Below are positions 43,824 to 52,296 of a stretch of DNA of 64,000 bases, piece by piece. The notes beneath the pieces were generated by a model. It worked only from the letters and a program-made list of their open reading frames with translations. It ran no database searches and was not told where the DNA came from. A program made the position numbers and the translations under genes. This DNA is from Vibrio salinus. Its GTDB lineage: Bacteria; Pseudomonadota; Gammaproteobacteria; Enterobacterales; Vibrionaceae. How positions within the stretch are numbered: the first letter of the stretch is position 1; each line of letters opens with the position of its first letter. The stretch spans positions 1,426,001 to 1,490,000 of the forward strand of contig NZ_JAJSDZ010000010.1 in assembly GCF_021272385.1 (NCBI RefSeq), written 5' to 3'.

Positions 43824-45173
43824 ATGGGTGATGATATCGTAAATCATGAAACGGTAGAAAAACTGAATATTCTGTTATTGGATGATGAAAATGAAATTCT
43901 GAAATCTCTGAACCGGGTTTTGCGTTTGGACTACAATGTCATTTTATTCAGTGATGGGAAAGAAGCACTGTCCTATCTTGAGAGTAATGAAGTTGCCATT
44001 ATTATTTCAGATATGAGAATGCCTGAAATGGACGGAGCAGATTTTCTTGCTATCGCCAAAGAGCTTAAACCCGATTCAGTAAGGATTTTATTAACCGGAT
44101 ACAGCGACGTTCAGTCAACAGTACGAGCTGTCAATGAAGGTGGGATTCATACTTATATCAGCAAACCCTGGGATAATGAGAATCTAAAACTGACTGTGGC
44201 TAAAGCCGCTGAGTTTTATCAGTTGAAGATTGACAGACAACGTTTGAATGAAGAAATCGCTGTCAGGAATAAGCAACTGGAAGCGATGAATGATGCATTG
44301 GAAGAGTCAAATCACCGTCTGAAAAATTTTAATTCAGAGCTCGAAAAACAGGTTCAGATAAGAACAAAAGCGTTGAAGCAATCAAACATTCGTCTGGAAG
44401 CCCTTTTAAAGAATCGGAATAAAACCTTTAAAGATATTCTGAGTATGGTATCCGTTATCATACAATATCGGACTGGTTATCCGGAGGATCATGTTGAACG
44501 TATTGCGAATCAGGCTAAAGCCGTGGCACTTCGGCTTAAATTGCCAGAAGCCGATGTAGGGTATGTTTATTTGTGTGGACTAATGCATCAGATCGGTTTA
44601 ATTGGTGCAAATAATCAAGACTTTGAATTTACTAAGATTAATCCTGGAACCAGAGTGGCGAAGGTTCCGGATGTTAACGCGGTGGTTGGTGCTAAAATTG
44701 TAGGAAGACTGAAACGGTTTGAACCTCTGGTTCGTATTATAAAACATCAGGACGAACTCTATGATGGTACGGGTAAGCCTGATCACCTGTTTCAGGAAGA
44801 TATACCGATTGGTTCAAGAATTATAAAAGTGGTAAAAGATTATGATTTCTATGTAGCATCACCGTATAACACCCGGCGTATAACACCTCAGAGTGCACAA
44901 GAATACCTTAAGAAAAATGCCGGTAAATTCTATGATCCAAAGGTGGTTGAAGCATATGTTTCAATGGTGTCCGTTCCGACAGAGATTGAAGAGGGAATCG
45001 AACTTTGCGTCAGTCTTAGCGAAATTAAGCCGGGAATGATCGTTAAGCGAGATTTGTACTTACCTAACGGTAATTTGATGGTGACTGCCGGAAATGCTAT
45101 CAGTTCGGCGTTATTGGTCCGGTTAAAAGAAATTGAAGAATCCTCTTCTATGCCGATATCAGTGTATATTTAG
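43824..45173 (+). CDS. Response regulator with degenerate HD-GYP-like domain
   Basis: 449 residues. Residues 15-130 form a receiver domain (phosphoacceptor Asp63 in IISDMRMPEMDG, Lys in ISKPWD). A coiled coil of ~60 residues follows. The C-terminal part resembles RpfG-type HD-GYP proteins, but the catalytic His-Asp is His255-Gln256 (GLMHQIGLIG) and the GYP motif reads DGTGKP (314-319). Cyclic-di-GMP cleavage is therefore doubtful; a binding or scaffolding role is likelier. GGAGAAG precedes the start. It is the last gene of the signalling cluster. Confidence 0.85.
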   Translation: MGDDIVNHETVEKLNILLLDDENEILKSLNRVLRLDYNVILFSDGKEALSYLESNEVAIIISDMRMPEMDGADFLAIAKELKPDSVRILLTGYSDVQSTVRAVNEGGIHTYISKPWDNENLKLTVAKAAEFYQLKIDRQRLNEEIAVRNKQLEAMNDALEESNHRLKNFNSELEKQVQIRTKALKQSNIRLEALLKNRNKTFKDILSMVSVIIQYRTGYPEDHVERIANQAKAVALRLKLPEADVGYVYLCGLMHQIGLIGANNQDFEFTKINPGTRVAKVPDVNAVVGAKIVGRLKRFEPLVRIIKHQDELYDGTGKPDHLFQEDIPIGSRIIKVVKDYDFYVASPYNTRRITPQSAQEYLKKNAGKFYDPKVVEAYVSMVSVPTEIEEGIELCVSLSEIKPGMIVKRDLYLPNGNLMVTAGNAISSALLVRLKEIEESSSMPISVYI

Positions 45174-45183
45174 CAGAGAACCA

Positions 45184-45203
45184 TCGCAGCCGACAGGCTG
45201 CGA
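45184..45203. terminator. Hairpin between convergent signalling and transport operons
   Basis: An 8-bp perfect GC-rich stem (TCGCAGCC / GGCTGCGA) with a 4-nt loop lies between two stop codons. T runs are lacking on both sides, so it is a modest bidirectional terminator. Confidence 0.5.
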
Positions 45204-45212
45204 CAAAGTCGG

Positions 45213-45875
45213 TTATTTACCCCAATGATAAATTTGCCAAGGTCTGCTGTTTGCCTCTTTTTTAAGTTGTGTGCAAGGGTTGATTAAATATGTGTAGTCT
45301 GAATATTCACATAAAGGCAAGTCATTAATTGAATCTGTATAAAAATGAACTGAAGTGTATTTATTTTCTTCTTGCCCAATCCAGTCTTTTAACCGTTTGA
45401 TTTTTCCTTCCCGGTAACTTGGAACCCCTTCAATTTTCGATGTATAGCGATCATTTTGGATAACCATGTCAATACCGATAGCTTCAGAAACACCAAGAGA
45501 TACTGCGACTTTACGGACAATAAAACTCACTGTCGCTGAAATGATCAGCATTGTGTGTGATTGTGCTTTTAGGTCGTTAATCAGAGAAAGGGCTTCATTA
45601 AATACTCTTGGCTTTACGTAATCGGAGACAAATTCATCAACCATTCTGTTTACTTCCTGTTGGGGAATATTAATGAGGGGTTGCATGAAAAATTCCAGAT
45701 ACTCTTCCATATCCATTTTTCCGATAGAATAGAGATCCATTAATCTTTTATCTGTTTCTAAAAAGTCAGGGGAGGTGACAATGCCTTTATTGACCAGATA
45801 TTGGTTCCATAGCATGGAGCAGTCCCCATCAATTAACGTGTCATCCATATCAAAAACATATAGGGGCTGTGGCAT
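45213..45875 (-). CDS. HAD-IB family phosphatase (SerB-like fold)
   Basis: 220 residues. Motif I VFDMDDTLIDGD gives nucleophile Asp9 and acid/base Asp11; motif II is LIISAT; motif IV is FYTDSINDLPL. The helical cap is that of subfamily IB, like phosphoserine phosphatase. It is not a PhnX-type phosphonoacetaldehyde hydrolase, as that has a different cap and a Schiff-base lysine. It is one base from the transporter ATPase gene and so belongs to the same operon. The substrate is probably a small phosphate ester that the ABC system takes up. Confidence 0.8.
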   Translation of the reverse strand: MPQPLYVFDMDDTLIDGDCSMLWNQYLVNKGIVTSPDFLETDKRLMDLYSIGKMDMEEYLEFFMQPLINIPQQEVNRMVDEFVSDYVKPRVFNEALSLINDLKAQSHTMLIISATVSFIVRKVAVSLGVSEAIGIDMVIQNDRYTSKIEGVPSYREGKIKRLKDWIGQEENKYTSVHFYTDSINDLPLCEYSDYTYLINPCTQLKKEANSRPWQIYHWGK

Positions 45876-45876
45876 A

Positions 45877-46896
45877 CTAATTTCTCACTGGTTGAATTTC
45901 ATTTAAGTTGAACATGATATCGATTGTATTACCCGGAGGCATTAATCGTTCTGAAGAGCGGTTAAGCATATCGACAGTTAACTCCTGTTCGCCGACATTG
46001 ACGGTGTAACGAATCACGTTACCAAGTAGCTGATGTTGTTTAATCGTGGCAGCTATCGGGGCTGAAATATGACTGCCATACTGTCGGCCTTCTTCACGGA
46101 CATAAATGGATTCCGGACGGATGGCAACAGTTGGGCCGGCGCTGATAGTAAACCATTGACTGGCAGTTTCCGCCGTGACGAGATTATAGTGTCCCATAAA
46201 CCCGGCAACAAATTCATTTTTGGGCTGGGTGTAAATGTCTTCGGGTTTTCCTTGCTGAACGATTTCGCCCCCATTCATCAGAAATATCCGATCGGACATT
46301 AACATGGCTTCTTCTTGGTCATGAGTTACAAATACCGTGGTCAGGTTCAGTTCTTTCTGAATATCCCGTATCTGTTGCCGTAGGTTTTTCCGTATTTTTG
46401 CATCCAGTGCAGACAGCGGTTCATCGAGCAATAAGATCCTTGGCTGCATGACCAGGGCTCTTGCCAAAGCTACTCGCTGACGTTGACCTCCTGACAATTC
46501 GTGAGGATAAAATTTTTCTTTTCCACCTAGCTCGACCAGATCAATGAATTTCGCGATGTCGGATTGAGACCGTTGTTTTGTCACCCCTTTCATTTTTAAT
46601 CCGAAGCCAATGTTATCCGTGACGGTCATGTTAGGGAACAGGGCATACGACTGAAACACCATACCGATTTCCCGTTTTTGTGGTGACAGATGAGTGATGT
46701 TTTGCCCATCGACCCATACTTCTCCTTCATCGATGTCATTAAGACCGGCGATACTGCGCAACAGCGTTGATTTTCCACAGCCACTCGGGCCAAGTAATGT
46801 AATGAATTCACCCTGTTCGATAGAAAAATCGATATCGTTAAATACAAGGTTATCACCAAATGCTTTTTTTAACTTATTAACTTCTACGTAGCTCAT
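45877..46896 (-). CDS. ABC importer ATP-binding protein (PotA/PhnT type)
   Basis: 339 residues. Walker A GPSGCGKSTLL near 36-46, Q-loop MVFQSYALFPNMTV, signature LSGGQRQRVALARAL, Walker B ILLLDEPLSALD, and a C-terminal TOBE-like domain after about 240. It energises uptake by the two permeases encoded next to it. The same type serves iron, polyamine, thiamine and 2-aminoethylphosphonate importers, so the substrate comes from context only. It overlaps the permease gene by four bases. Confidence 0.9.
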   Translation of the reverse strand: MSYVEVNKLKKAFGDNLVFNDIDFSIEQGEFITLLGPSGCGKSTLLRSIAGLNDIDEGEVWVDGQNITHLSPQKREIGMVFQSYALFPNMTVTDNIGFGLKMKGVTKQRSQSDIAKFIDLVELGGKEKFYPHELSGGQRQRVALARALVMQPRILLLDEPLSALDAKIRKNLRQQIRDIQKELNLTTVFVTHDQEEAMLMSDRIFLMNGGEIVQQGKPEDIYTQPKNEFVAGFMGHYNLVTAETASQWFTISAGPTVAIRPESIYVREEGRQYGSHISAPIAATIKQHQLLGNVIRYTVNVGEQELTVDMLNRSSERLMPPGNTIDIMFNLNEIQPVRN

Positions 46897-47681
46897 TTTT
46901 TGCTCCCTGCACTAAGATGAGTTGCCAGCCATGTGCATACAAAGATAAACAGGAAATACGTGATAACCAGAGCTGACGTGAAGTGTCCGCTGGTCTGACG
47001 CATGTTATACAGGTAAACCTGCAATGTTTCGTAGCGGGTGCCGACCAGAATATTGGCAAATACGAATTCTCCCAGTAAAAAGGAGAATGAAACGAATAAA
47101 GAAGCCATTAACCCTTTTTTCAGGTTAGGCAAAATAATTAAAAGAAATGCTTTTGTGGTACTTGCACCAAGCAAATGAGCCGCATCAATAAGATCGCGAA
47201 GATTGATAGCGATAAAACTATTTGAAATCGCCCGGTACATAAACGGTAAGGCAATCGTAAAGTAGGTGCCGATTAATATCCATGGTGTTCCGACAATGGA
47301 TAATGAGCTGTCAGCATAGATTTGCAGTAAGCCAACCGAGGAAACCACAGGTGGGACAGCGAACGGCAATAGAATCAGAATGTTCATGACTTTGTCGAGT
47401 TTGGGGTAGTAATAAAACACGACAAATATCATTGGCAGGACCAGGATTGTGGCCAGTGCCAGAGAGCAGAAACAGATGAACAGCGATCGCCGGAATGCCT
47501 GCAGAAATCGTGGGTCTGACAATAAATCCCGATACCAGTGCAGCGTAAATCCATCTGGCAGGATGGTGGCTCCCCAGTGGGAGGACAAGGAATATGCAAG
47601 TGTAGCCAAAATTGGTATCAAAAGCAGAGTTGACACGCCATAGACAATGGTTTTGTGGTAAAAAAGATCTGAATTACGCAT
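46893..47681 (-). CDS. ABC importer permease (PhnV-like)
   Basis: 262 residues with six membrane helices. The EAA-loop signature is present as LRDLIDAAHLLGASTTKAFLLIILPNLKKGL (in part). It forms the membrane channel with the other permease. It overlaps both neighbours, eight bases with the upstream permease and four with the ATPase gene. Confidence 0.88.
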   Translation of the reverse strand: MRNSDLFYHKTIVYGVSTLLLIPILATLAYSLSSHWGATILPDGFTLHWYRDLLSDPRFLQAFRRSLFICFCSLALATILVLPMIFVVFYYYPKLDKVMNILILLPFAVPPVVSSVGLLQIYADSSLSIVGTPWILIGTYFTIALPFMYRAISNSFIAINLRDLIDAAHLLGASTTKAFLLIILPNLKKGLMASLFVSFSFLLGEFVFANILVGTRYETLQVYLYNMRQTSGHFTSALVITYFLFIFVCTWLATHLSAGSKK

Positions 47682-48576
47682 GACGGTAACTCCTTGATAC
47701 TAACCACTGGTTGACGATGGTAACCAGAGCGAGGAGGGCGATTAATAAAACAGAGATAGCGGCGGCCAGATTGGGCTCAAGGAAAAGGTCCCCCGATACC
47801 AGACTGGCGATTCGGATCGTCACCATATTGTAGTTACCGCTCGTCAGTGCATACACACTGGCGTAGGCTCCGATTGCATTTGCGAACAGAATAATGAAAG
47901 TGCCCAGCAGAGCAGGTGACAGAACGGGAATCGCAATTTTTAGCCAGTATTTCCAGACACTGGCACCAAGCAGTGCCGCAGCATCGTACCAGTCTTGTTT
48001 TAAGGCGTCATAGGCCGGATAGAGAAGTAAAACCCCCAGTGGTATCTGAAAATAAATATAGAGGGTGAGTAAGCCCCACCGGTTATAGAGGTTGAAGCCA
48101 TCAATCAGTCCAATTTCTTTCAATAAAAGGGTTACCGAGCCGTTGGTACCCAAAATGATAATGAAGGCGAAAGCCAGTGGTACCCCAACAAAGTTACTGC
48201 TCATATTGGTAAACGCAATAATGGCTCTTTTTAATTTCCCATCCAGATGGCGCAGGGAAGAAACCAGTATGGCGGCCAGCATCAATCCGATGATACTTGA
48301 CCAAAACGAAATCCAGAGACTGTTCGAAAATCCCTGTAAAATAAATTTTGAATCGGCAATATCAACGTAGTTGGCAAACGACCATTCATCATCTGCAATG
48401 AAGCTGTTAATCACGACCCATACCATGGGCGCTATCTGGAATAAGTAAAAAACGGCAGCGAAGGGCAGAATGAGTAATAGTGGTTTCCATTTTTTTAATT
48501 TCAGCATCCGCTTGCCTGTTATGGATGCTGCTGAAGGCGAATTCTTAGTTCTCTCCATCGTTATGTCCTTATTCAT
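47674..48576 (-). CDS. ABC importer permease (PhnU-like)
   Basis: 300 residues if it starts at the ATG at 48576, which overlaps the stop of the phosphatase gene (ATGA). An ATG at 48558 with AAGGA upstream is a real alternative. Six membrane helices and the EAA-loop DWYDAAALLGASVWKYWLKIAIPVLSPA (in part) identify the permease. It pairs with the following permease gene. Confidence 0.87.
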   Translation of the reverse strand: MNKDITMERTKNSPSAASITGKRMLKLKKWKPLLLILPFAAVFYLFQIAPMVWVVINSFIADDEWSFANYVDIADSKFILQGFSNSLWISFWSSIIGLMLAAILVSSLRHLDGKLKRAIIAFTNMSSNFVGVPLAFAFIIILGTNGSVTLLLKEIGLIDGFNLYNRWGLLTLYIYFQIPLGVLLLYPAYDALKQDWYDAAALLGASVWKYWLKIAIPVLSPALLGTFIILFANAIGAYASVYALTSGNYNMVTIRIASLVSGDLFLEPNLAAAISVLLIALLALVTIVNQWLVSRSYRHA

Positions 48577-49376
48577 AACAAACATTCCCTGTTATAAGTC
48601 TTAGTGTGGGTTAAACCGAGAAGAGTGCAGACAATGCCGCATATATCGGTTTGTCGTATGTGTGTCTGTGAATGAGAAAATGCGGTTCCGACGACGTAAA
48701 GCGGAACGTTACGTTCTTCCGGCAATACCCCTCCGTGTGATTTATCATTATTCATACCATGATCACTGGTAATTAATACCTGATACCCTTCTTTTTCCCA
48801 TTTTGGCAAAAAGTCGGACAAAATGACGTCTGCTGTTCTGGCTGTATTTCGGTATTCAGGTGAGTCCAGACCGAATTTGTGCCCAGCGTCATCAATATTC
48901 ATGGGGTGAATCAACAGAAAGTCAGGCTGATGTGTTTCTCTCAAGTATTCGGCATCCAGGAATAAAGCCTGATCTGGATAATGATCCCAGTGGTAAAAGA
49001 TACCATGTTGAATATTGAGGTCTTTATCGTTGGTATGACGATCCTGAAGGGCATCATAAGGGGCTTTATTATACAGTTCACTCACCCAGTGATAGGCGGC
49101 AGCGGCGGTGGTTTTTCCCTGTTCCTTAGCCAGACTGAAGATAGAATCAAAATAGGAACGACGAACGACCTGATTGTTTAAGATACCGCTTTCTATTGGT
49201 GTCACGCCGGTAAGCAGACATTCGTATAACGGCCGGGAAAGGGACGGTAATTCGGAGATGATTGGGTAAAATGTTGCTCTCTGCTGCTCAACCAAACCAT
49301 TTAGGTAGCCCATGCATTGTTGGGCTACCTCTTGGTTAAGACCATCAAGAACAACAAGGATAACCTTGTTGTTCAT
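48573..49376 (-). CDS. Alkaline-phosphatase-superfamily hydrolase (nucleotide pyrophosphatase/PhnA-like)
   Basis: 267 residues. Metal ligands are visible in VILVVLDGLN (Asp near 10), MNIDDAGHKFGLDS and TSDHGMNNDKSHGG. The probable nucleophile is Ser in PSLSRPLYECLLTG. The fold covers phosphodiesterases, phosphonoacetate hydrolase and related enzymes. No signal peptide is seen, so it should act in the cytoplasm on what the ABC system imports. It lies between the binding-protein and permease genes. Exact substrate unknown. Confidence 0.83.
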   Translation of the reverse strand: MNNKVILVVLDGLNQEVAQQCMGYLNGLVEQQRATFYPIISELPSLSRPLYECLLTGVTPIESGILNNQVVRRSYFDSIFSLAKEQGKTTAAAAYHWVSELYNKAPYDALQDRHTNDKDLNIQHGIFYHWDHYPDQALFLDAEYLRETHQPDFLLIHPMNIDDAGHKFGLDSPEYRNTARTADVILSDFLPKWEKEGYQVLITSDHGMNNDKSHGGVLPEERNVPLYVVGTAFSHSQTHIRQTDICGIVCTLLGLTHTKTYNRECLL

Positions 49377-49389
49377 AGTATCACCTGTA

Positions 49390-50439
49390 TTACTGCTGGT
49401 TGATTAACACGTTTTCTTGCCATGCTCTTGGTAATTTACGAGCGGATTTTTCCCAGGCTTTAAAATCTTTGATTGGATGTACGTTGCTGTATTCTGAATT
49501 CGGTAACAGTTTTTCCTGAACGTCTTTTGGCAGCTTAACATTAGTCCGGATAGGACGGGCATAACCCCGGGCCAGATTGATTTGTCCGGCATCACTAAAG
49601 ATATACTCACGAGCCAGTTTGGCCGCATTAGGATGTTTTGCGTATTTGTTGATGATGGTGGTATAACCTGAGATAACTGAACCGTCTTGAGGAATGGTGA
49701 CTGTGAAACGCGAGCGATCTATTTTGTCACGATAATTAAGCGCATTGAAATCCCACATAATAGCGACTTCAACTTCACCTTTTTCCAGGTTTGCCAGAGA
49801 AGGATCTGTGAAAGATAAACGGTTTTGTTTAGCAAGTTTACTATAGTACTCGATACCCGGTTTCAGGTTGGATTCATCACCACCGTTAGCAAATGCGGCT
49901 GCAAGAACAGCATTATTAGCCTGAGCAGCAGTACCTACGTCACCTACAGTGACTTTGTAATGACCTTTCAGGATATCGGCCCATGAATGTGGCGGATTTT
50001 TTACCAGATTGTTATTGGAAATAAAAGCGATGGTACCTGTGTAAGCCAGCATCCAGTTACCATCTTTGTCTTTGGCCCAGCCCGGGATATCATTCCAGGT
50101 CGATGGTTTATATGGCTGAGTCACGCCTTTTTTCACCGCAACACGGGCAAACGCAAAACCGATATCACCGATATCTGCAGTGGCATTGCTTTTCTCAGCC
50201 GCGAACTTTGCGACTTCCTGAGCTGAGCTCATATCGGTATCCTGATGGCTGATTTTGTATTTTGTTTTTAAATCAGACCAGGTATCTTTCCAGTTAGCCC
50301 AACTGTCGGGCATGCCTACACTGTAGACTTGACCTTCACTCTGAGCCGCTTTCACCAATGTATCAATTTTATCACTGGCATGTACCGCTGCAGATAATGA
50401 AATCGTTGCGATAGATACCGTCGTAAGTAATCTTTTCAT
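49390..50439 (-). CDS. ABC importer substrate-binding protein
   Basis: 349 residues with a signal peptide (cleavage near AAVHA-SD). It is of the extracellular solute-binding family 1 type that also serves iron, thiamine and aminoethylphosphonate; ANLEKGEVEVAIMWDFNALNYRD (in part) and LAREYIFSDAGQINLARGYARPIR (in part) are the conserved stretches. AAGGA precedes the start. It is the first gene of the operon and carries an operator just upstream. The ligand cannot be told from sequence. Confidence 0.86.
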   Translation of the reverse strand: MKRLLTTVSIATISLSAAVHASDKIDTLVKAAQSEGQVYSVGMPDSWANWKDTWSDLKTKYKISHQDTDMSSAQEVAKFAAEKSNATADIGDIGFAFARVAVKKGVTQPYKPSTWNDIPGWAKDKDGNWMLAYTGTIAFISNNNLVKNPPHSWADILKGHYKVTVGDVGTAAQANNAVLAAAFANGGDESNLKPGIEYYSKLAKQNRLSFTDPSLANLEKGEVEVAIMWDFNALNYRDKIDRSRFTVTIPQDGSVISGYTTIINKYAKHPNAAKLAREYIFSDAGQINLARGYARPIRTNVKLPKDVQEKLLPNSEYSNVHPIKDFKAWEKSARKLPRAWQENVLINQQ

Positions 50440-50453
50440 AATTAGCCATCCTT

Positions 50454-50466
50454 TGGACTAGTTCAG
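50454..50466 (-). promoter_or_regulatory. Operator copy 1, before the binding-protein gene
   Basis: TGGACTAGTTCAG also occurs, unchanged, at 50626-50638. The longer form CTGRACTAGTYCAG is nearly palindromic around ACTAGT. This copy ends next to the Shine-Dalgarno of the binding-protein gene, so a bound GntR-type protein would block the operon. Confidence 0.75.
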
Positions 50467-50624
50467 TAAGTGCGTTTTTTATCCTTCACTAAAAATATTA
50501 CGGTTTATTTTTATAAATATGAATGTTTTTTTTCAAAAATGTTGCAGAAATGTTTATTTGAATTCGTATTTTCTGTGGCTTGCTTTTTGTATAACGATGA
50601 TTTAACGTTAATTTAGATGAATAA

Positions 50625-50638
50625 CTGGACTAGTTCAG
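50625..50638 (+). promoter_or_regulatory. Operator copy 2, before the GntR-type gene
   Basis: CTGGACTAGTTCAG, a 14-bp near-palindrome with one mismatched pair, sits 3 bases before the start of the regulator gene. This fits self-repression as well as operon control. Confidence 0.75.
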
Positions 50639-50641
50639 AAG

Positions 50642-51379
50642 ATGGCAGGCAGATCAACACAACTGAATAAAATTAAAGGTGTTATTCGCGAACAAATTGT
50701 TGGCGGTGTCTTGTTACCACAGCAAAAATTGTCTTCTGAACGTGAGTTGAGTGATCGTTTTTCGACAACACGAATTACGATTAAAGATGCGTTAACATCG
50801 CTGGAAACGGAAGGATTAATTTACCGGGAGGAGCGTAAAGGATGGTTTGTTTCACCTCCCAGGATTCACTACAATCCACTTTCCCGTAGCCATTTTCATC
50901 AGATGATTCGTGAGCAACAACGCATCGCAGAAACAAAAGTGGTTAATGTTGAAACCGTCTTAGCAACCAGCGATCACGCTAAGGTTTTGGAGAGGTCTGA
51001 TTTTCCGACTGTCCATCTTATCCGCCGGTTACGCTATATTGACGGCAGAGCGGTTTTGTTTGTTGAAAATTGTCTGATCAGTGAATTGTTTCCGGGAATA
51101 TTGCAGGAAAACCTGACGACATCTCTTACCGGGTTATACAAAGAGAAATACGGCTACACAACCAGTCGTTCCCGTTTTGATGTAATACCGACAGCGGCTC
51201 CGGAGCATGTGGCAAAATCGCTGGGTATTGCCGCAGGACAGCAGGTTCTTAAAATATGCCGGGTCAACTATAATCAGGATGAGGTCATTATTGATTGCGA
51301 ATTTGAATACTGGCGTCCTGATTCTGTTGTTATTACTATTGACAGCTGCGAAGATTGTGAAAAGACCTCCGCTTATTAA
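50642..51379 (+). CDS. GntR-family regulator with UTRA domain (PhnR-like)
   Basis: 245 residues. The GntR winged helix covers ~1-75 (LLPQQKLSSERELSDRFSTTRITIKDALTSLETEGLI, in part). The UTRA domain follows, with VHLIRRLRYIDGRAVLFVENCLI. It is divergent from the ABC/phosphatase operon, and both start regions carry the same operator. It therefore most likely represses the operon until an imported ligand binds. Confidence 0.9.
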   Translation: MAGRSTQLNKIKGVIREQIVGGVLLPQQKLSSERELSDRFSTTRITIKDALTSLETEGLIYREERKGWFVSPPRIHYNPLSRSHFHQMIREQQRIAETKVVNVETVLATSDHAKVLERSDFPTVHLIRRLRYIDGRAVLFVENCLISELFPGILQENLTTSLTGLYKEKYGYTTSRSRFDVIPTAAPEHVAKSLGIAAGQQVLKICRVNYNQDEVIIDCEFEYWRPDSVVITIDSCEDCEKTSAY

Positions 51380-51494
51380 GAGAACATCTATATAGTTTGA
51401 TATCTCCTGTTCTTTCCGTTTTATCCCAAAATTTTCCAGAGTTTTGTTGTCCGCTTTTTGTAGAATGTCTGTACTTCTTTATTCACTTTAAAGT

Positions 51495-51555
51495 GGCTCA
51501 TTTAGTTGAAAGGTTCATTTAATGTGTTATTATGAGCCAATAAACTAAATGAGCC
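51495..51555. repeat. Symmetric repeat array upstream of the recombinase-like gene
   Basis: Four related half-sites form a 61-bp dyad. GGCTCATTTAGTT (51495) is followed 17 bp later by GGTTCATTT (51512). On the other side ATGAGCC (51532) is followed 17 bp later by ATGAGCC, with the full arm AACTAAATGAGCC at 51543-51555. The outer arms are perfect 13-bp inverted copies. This layout suits an operator or a recombination site for the gene that starts 16 bases later. Confidence 0.7.
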
Positions 51556-51570
51556 AATGTGAGAAGAATA

Positions 51571-52269
51571 ATGAGCCAGTCATATGCTTACTTGCGGGTA
51601 TCTCCGATGATAGAAGATATCGATAGCCGTATCGAAGCACTACAGCAATTTCGTGAAGGGTTAGTGGTGCATCTTGAGAAGCGTGTAAGAGGATTTGTTC
51701 CGCTCTGTGAGCGTCCCGTGTACCAGCAGCTTGAGCAGAAGCTAAAAAAAGATGACGAATTAATTCTGTGGTGGATTGATGAACTGGGTAGGGACTTTGA
51801 AGTATGCCTGAGCAATTTATTACCCCTTTTACGCAGGGGTATCATTATCCGGACGGTGAATCAGCACCTGGAACTCCGGCAGGATGATATGGTGACGGAT
51901 GCTGTCATTAAAATGATGCAGGGATATGCGGAGTCAGGGCGTCACCGGAGAATTTTTGCTGCAGAAATGGGCCGTAAGGCAATTAAAGACGACCCGGAGC
52001 AATGGAAGCGGAAATTCAGAGGGCGGCGTTGTAACAAAGCAAAACACCGGTTGATTGCTCAGAAGTTATTTGAAGGTAAGACGCTTCAACAGGTTGCTGA
52101 TGAAACCGACACTAGTCTGTCAACGGTAAAACGAGTTAAATCAAAGCTTAAAGCTCATGATGAATTGGGGCATTTAAGAGGGAAAGGAACCCATTCATAC
52201 AGTCATAAAGACGATGAATTGAACTGGTCTGAAAATGAAGAGAGAGAAAAAAGTGAAGGAACAGAATAG
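51571..52269 (+). CDS. Serine-recombinase-like DNA-binding protein (resolvase/invertase family)
   Basis: 232 residues from the ATG at 51571 (GAGAAGA upstream; a GTG at 51559 is possible). The N-terminus SYAYLRVSP has the catalytic-serine motif (Ser11, with Arg9). DELILWWIDELGRDFEVCLSNLLPLLRRGI corresponds to the usual D-x-L-V-V-x-x-L-D-R-L-G-R region, but DRLGR is changed to DELGR. A C-terminal helix-turn-helix (LQQVADETDTSLSTVKRVKSKL) follows. It could be an active recombinase or a family member reused as a regulator. No mobile-element ends are visible. Confidence 0.75.
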   Translation: MSQSYAYLRVSPMIEDIDSRIEALQQFREGLVVHLEKRVRGFVPLCERPVYQQLEQKLKKDDELILWWIDELGRDFEVCLSNLLPLLRRGIIIRTVNQHLELRQDDMVTDAVIKMMQGYAESGRHRRIFAAEMGRKAIKDDPEQWKRKFRGRRCNKAKHRLIAQKLFEGKTLQQVADETDTSLSTVKRVKSKLKAHDELGHLRGKGTHSYSHKDDELNWSENEEREKSEGTE

Positions 52270-52296
52270 AAATATGACACATACAGAAGGTATCCA

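Noticed and set aside
45213..45875. Reading the HAD enzyme as PhnX, making the operon a phosphonate pathway.
   Set aside because: The cap type and motifs are those of subfamily IB and the length is short for PhnX; no phnW is present.
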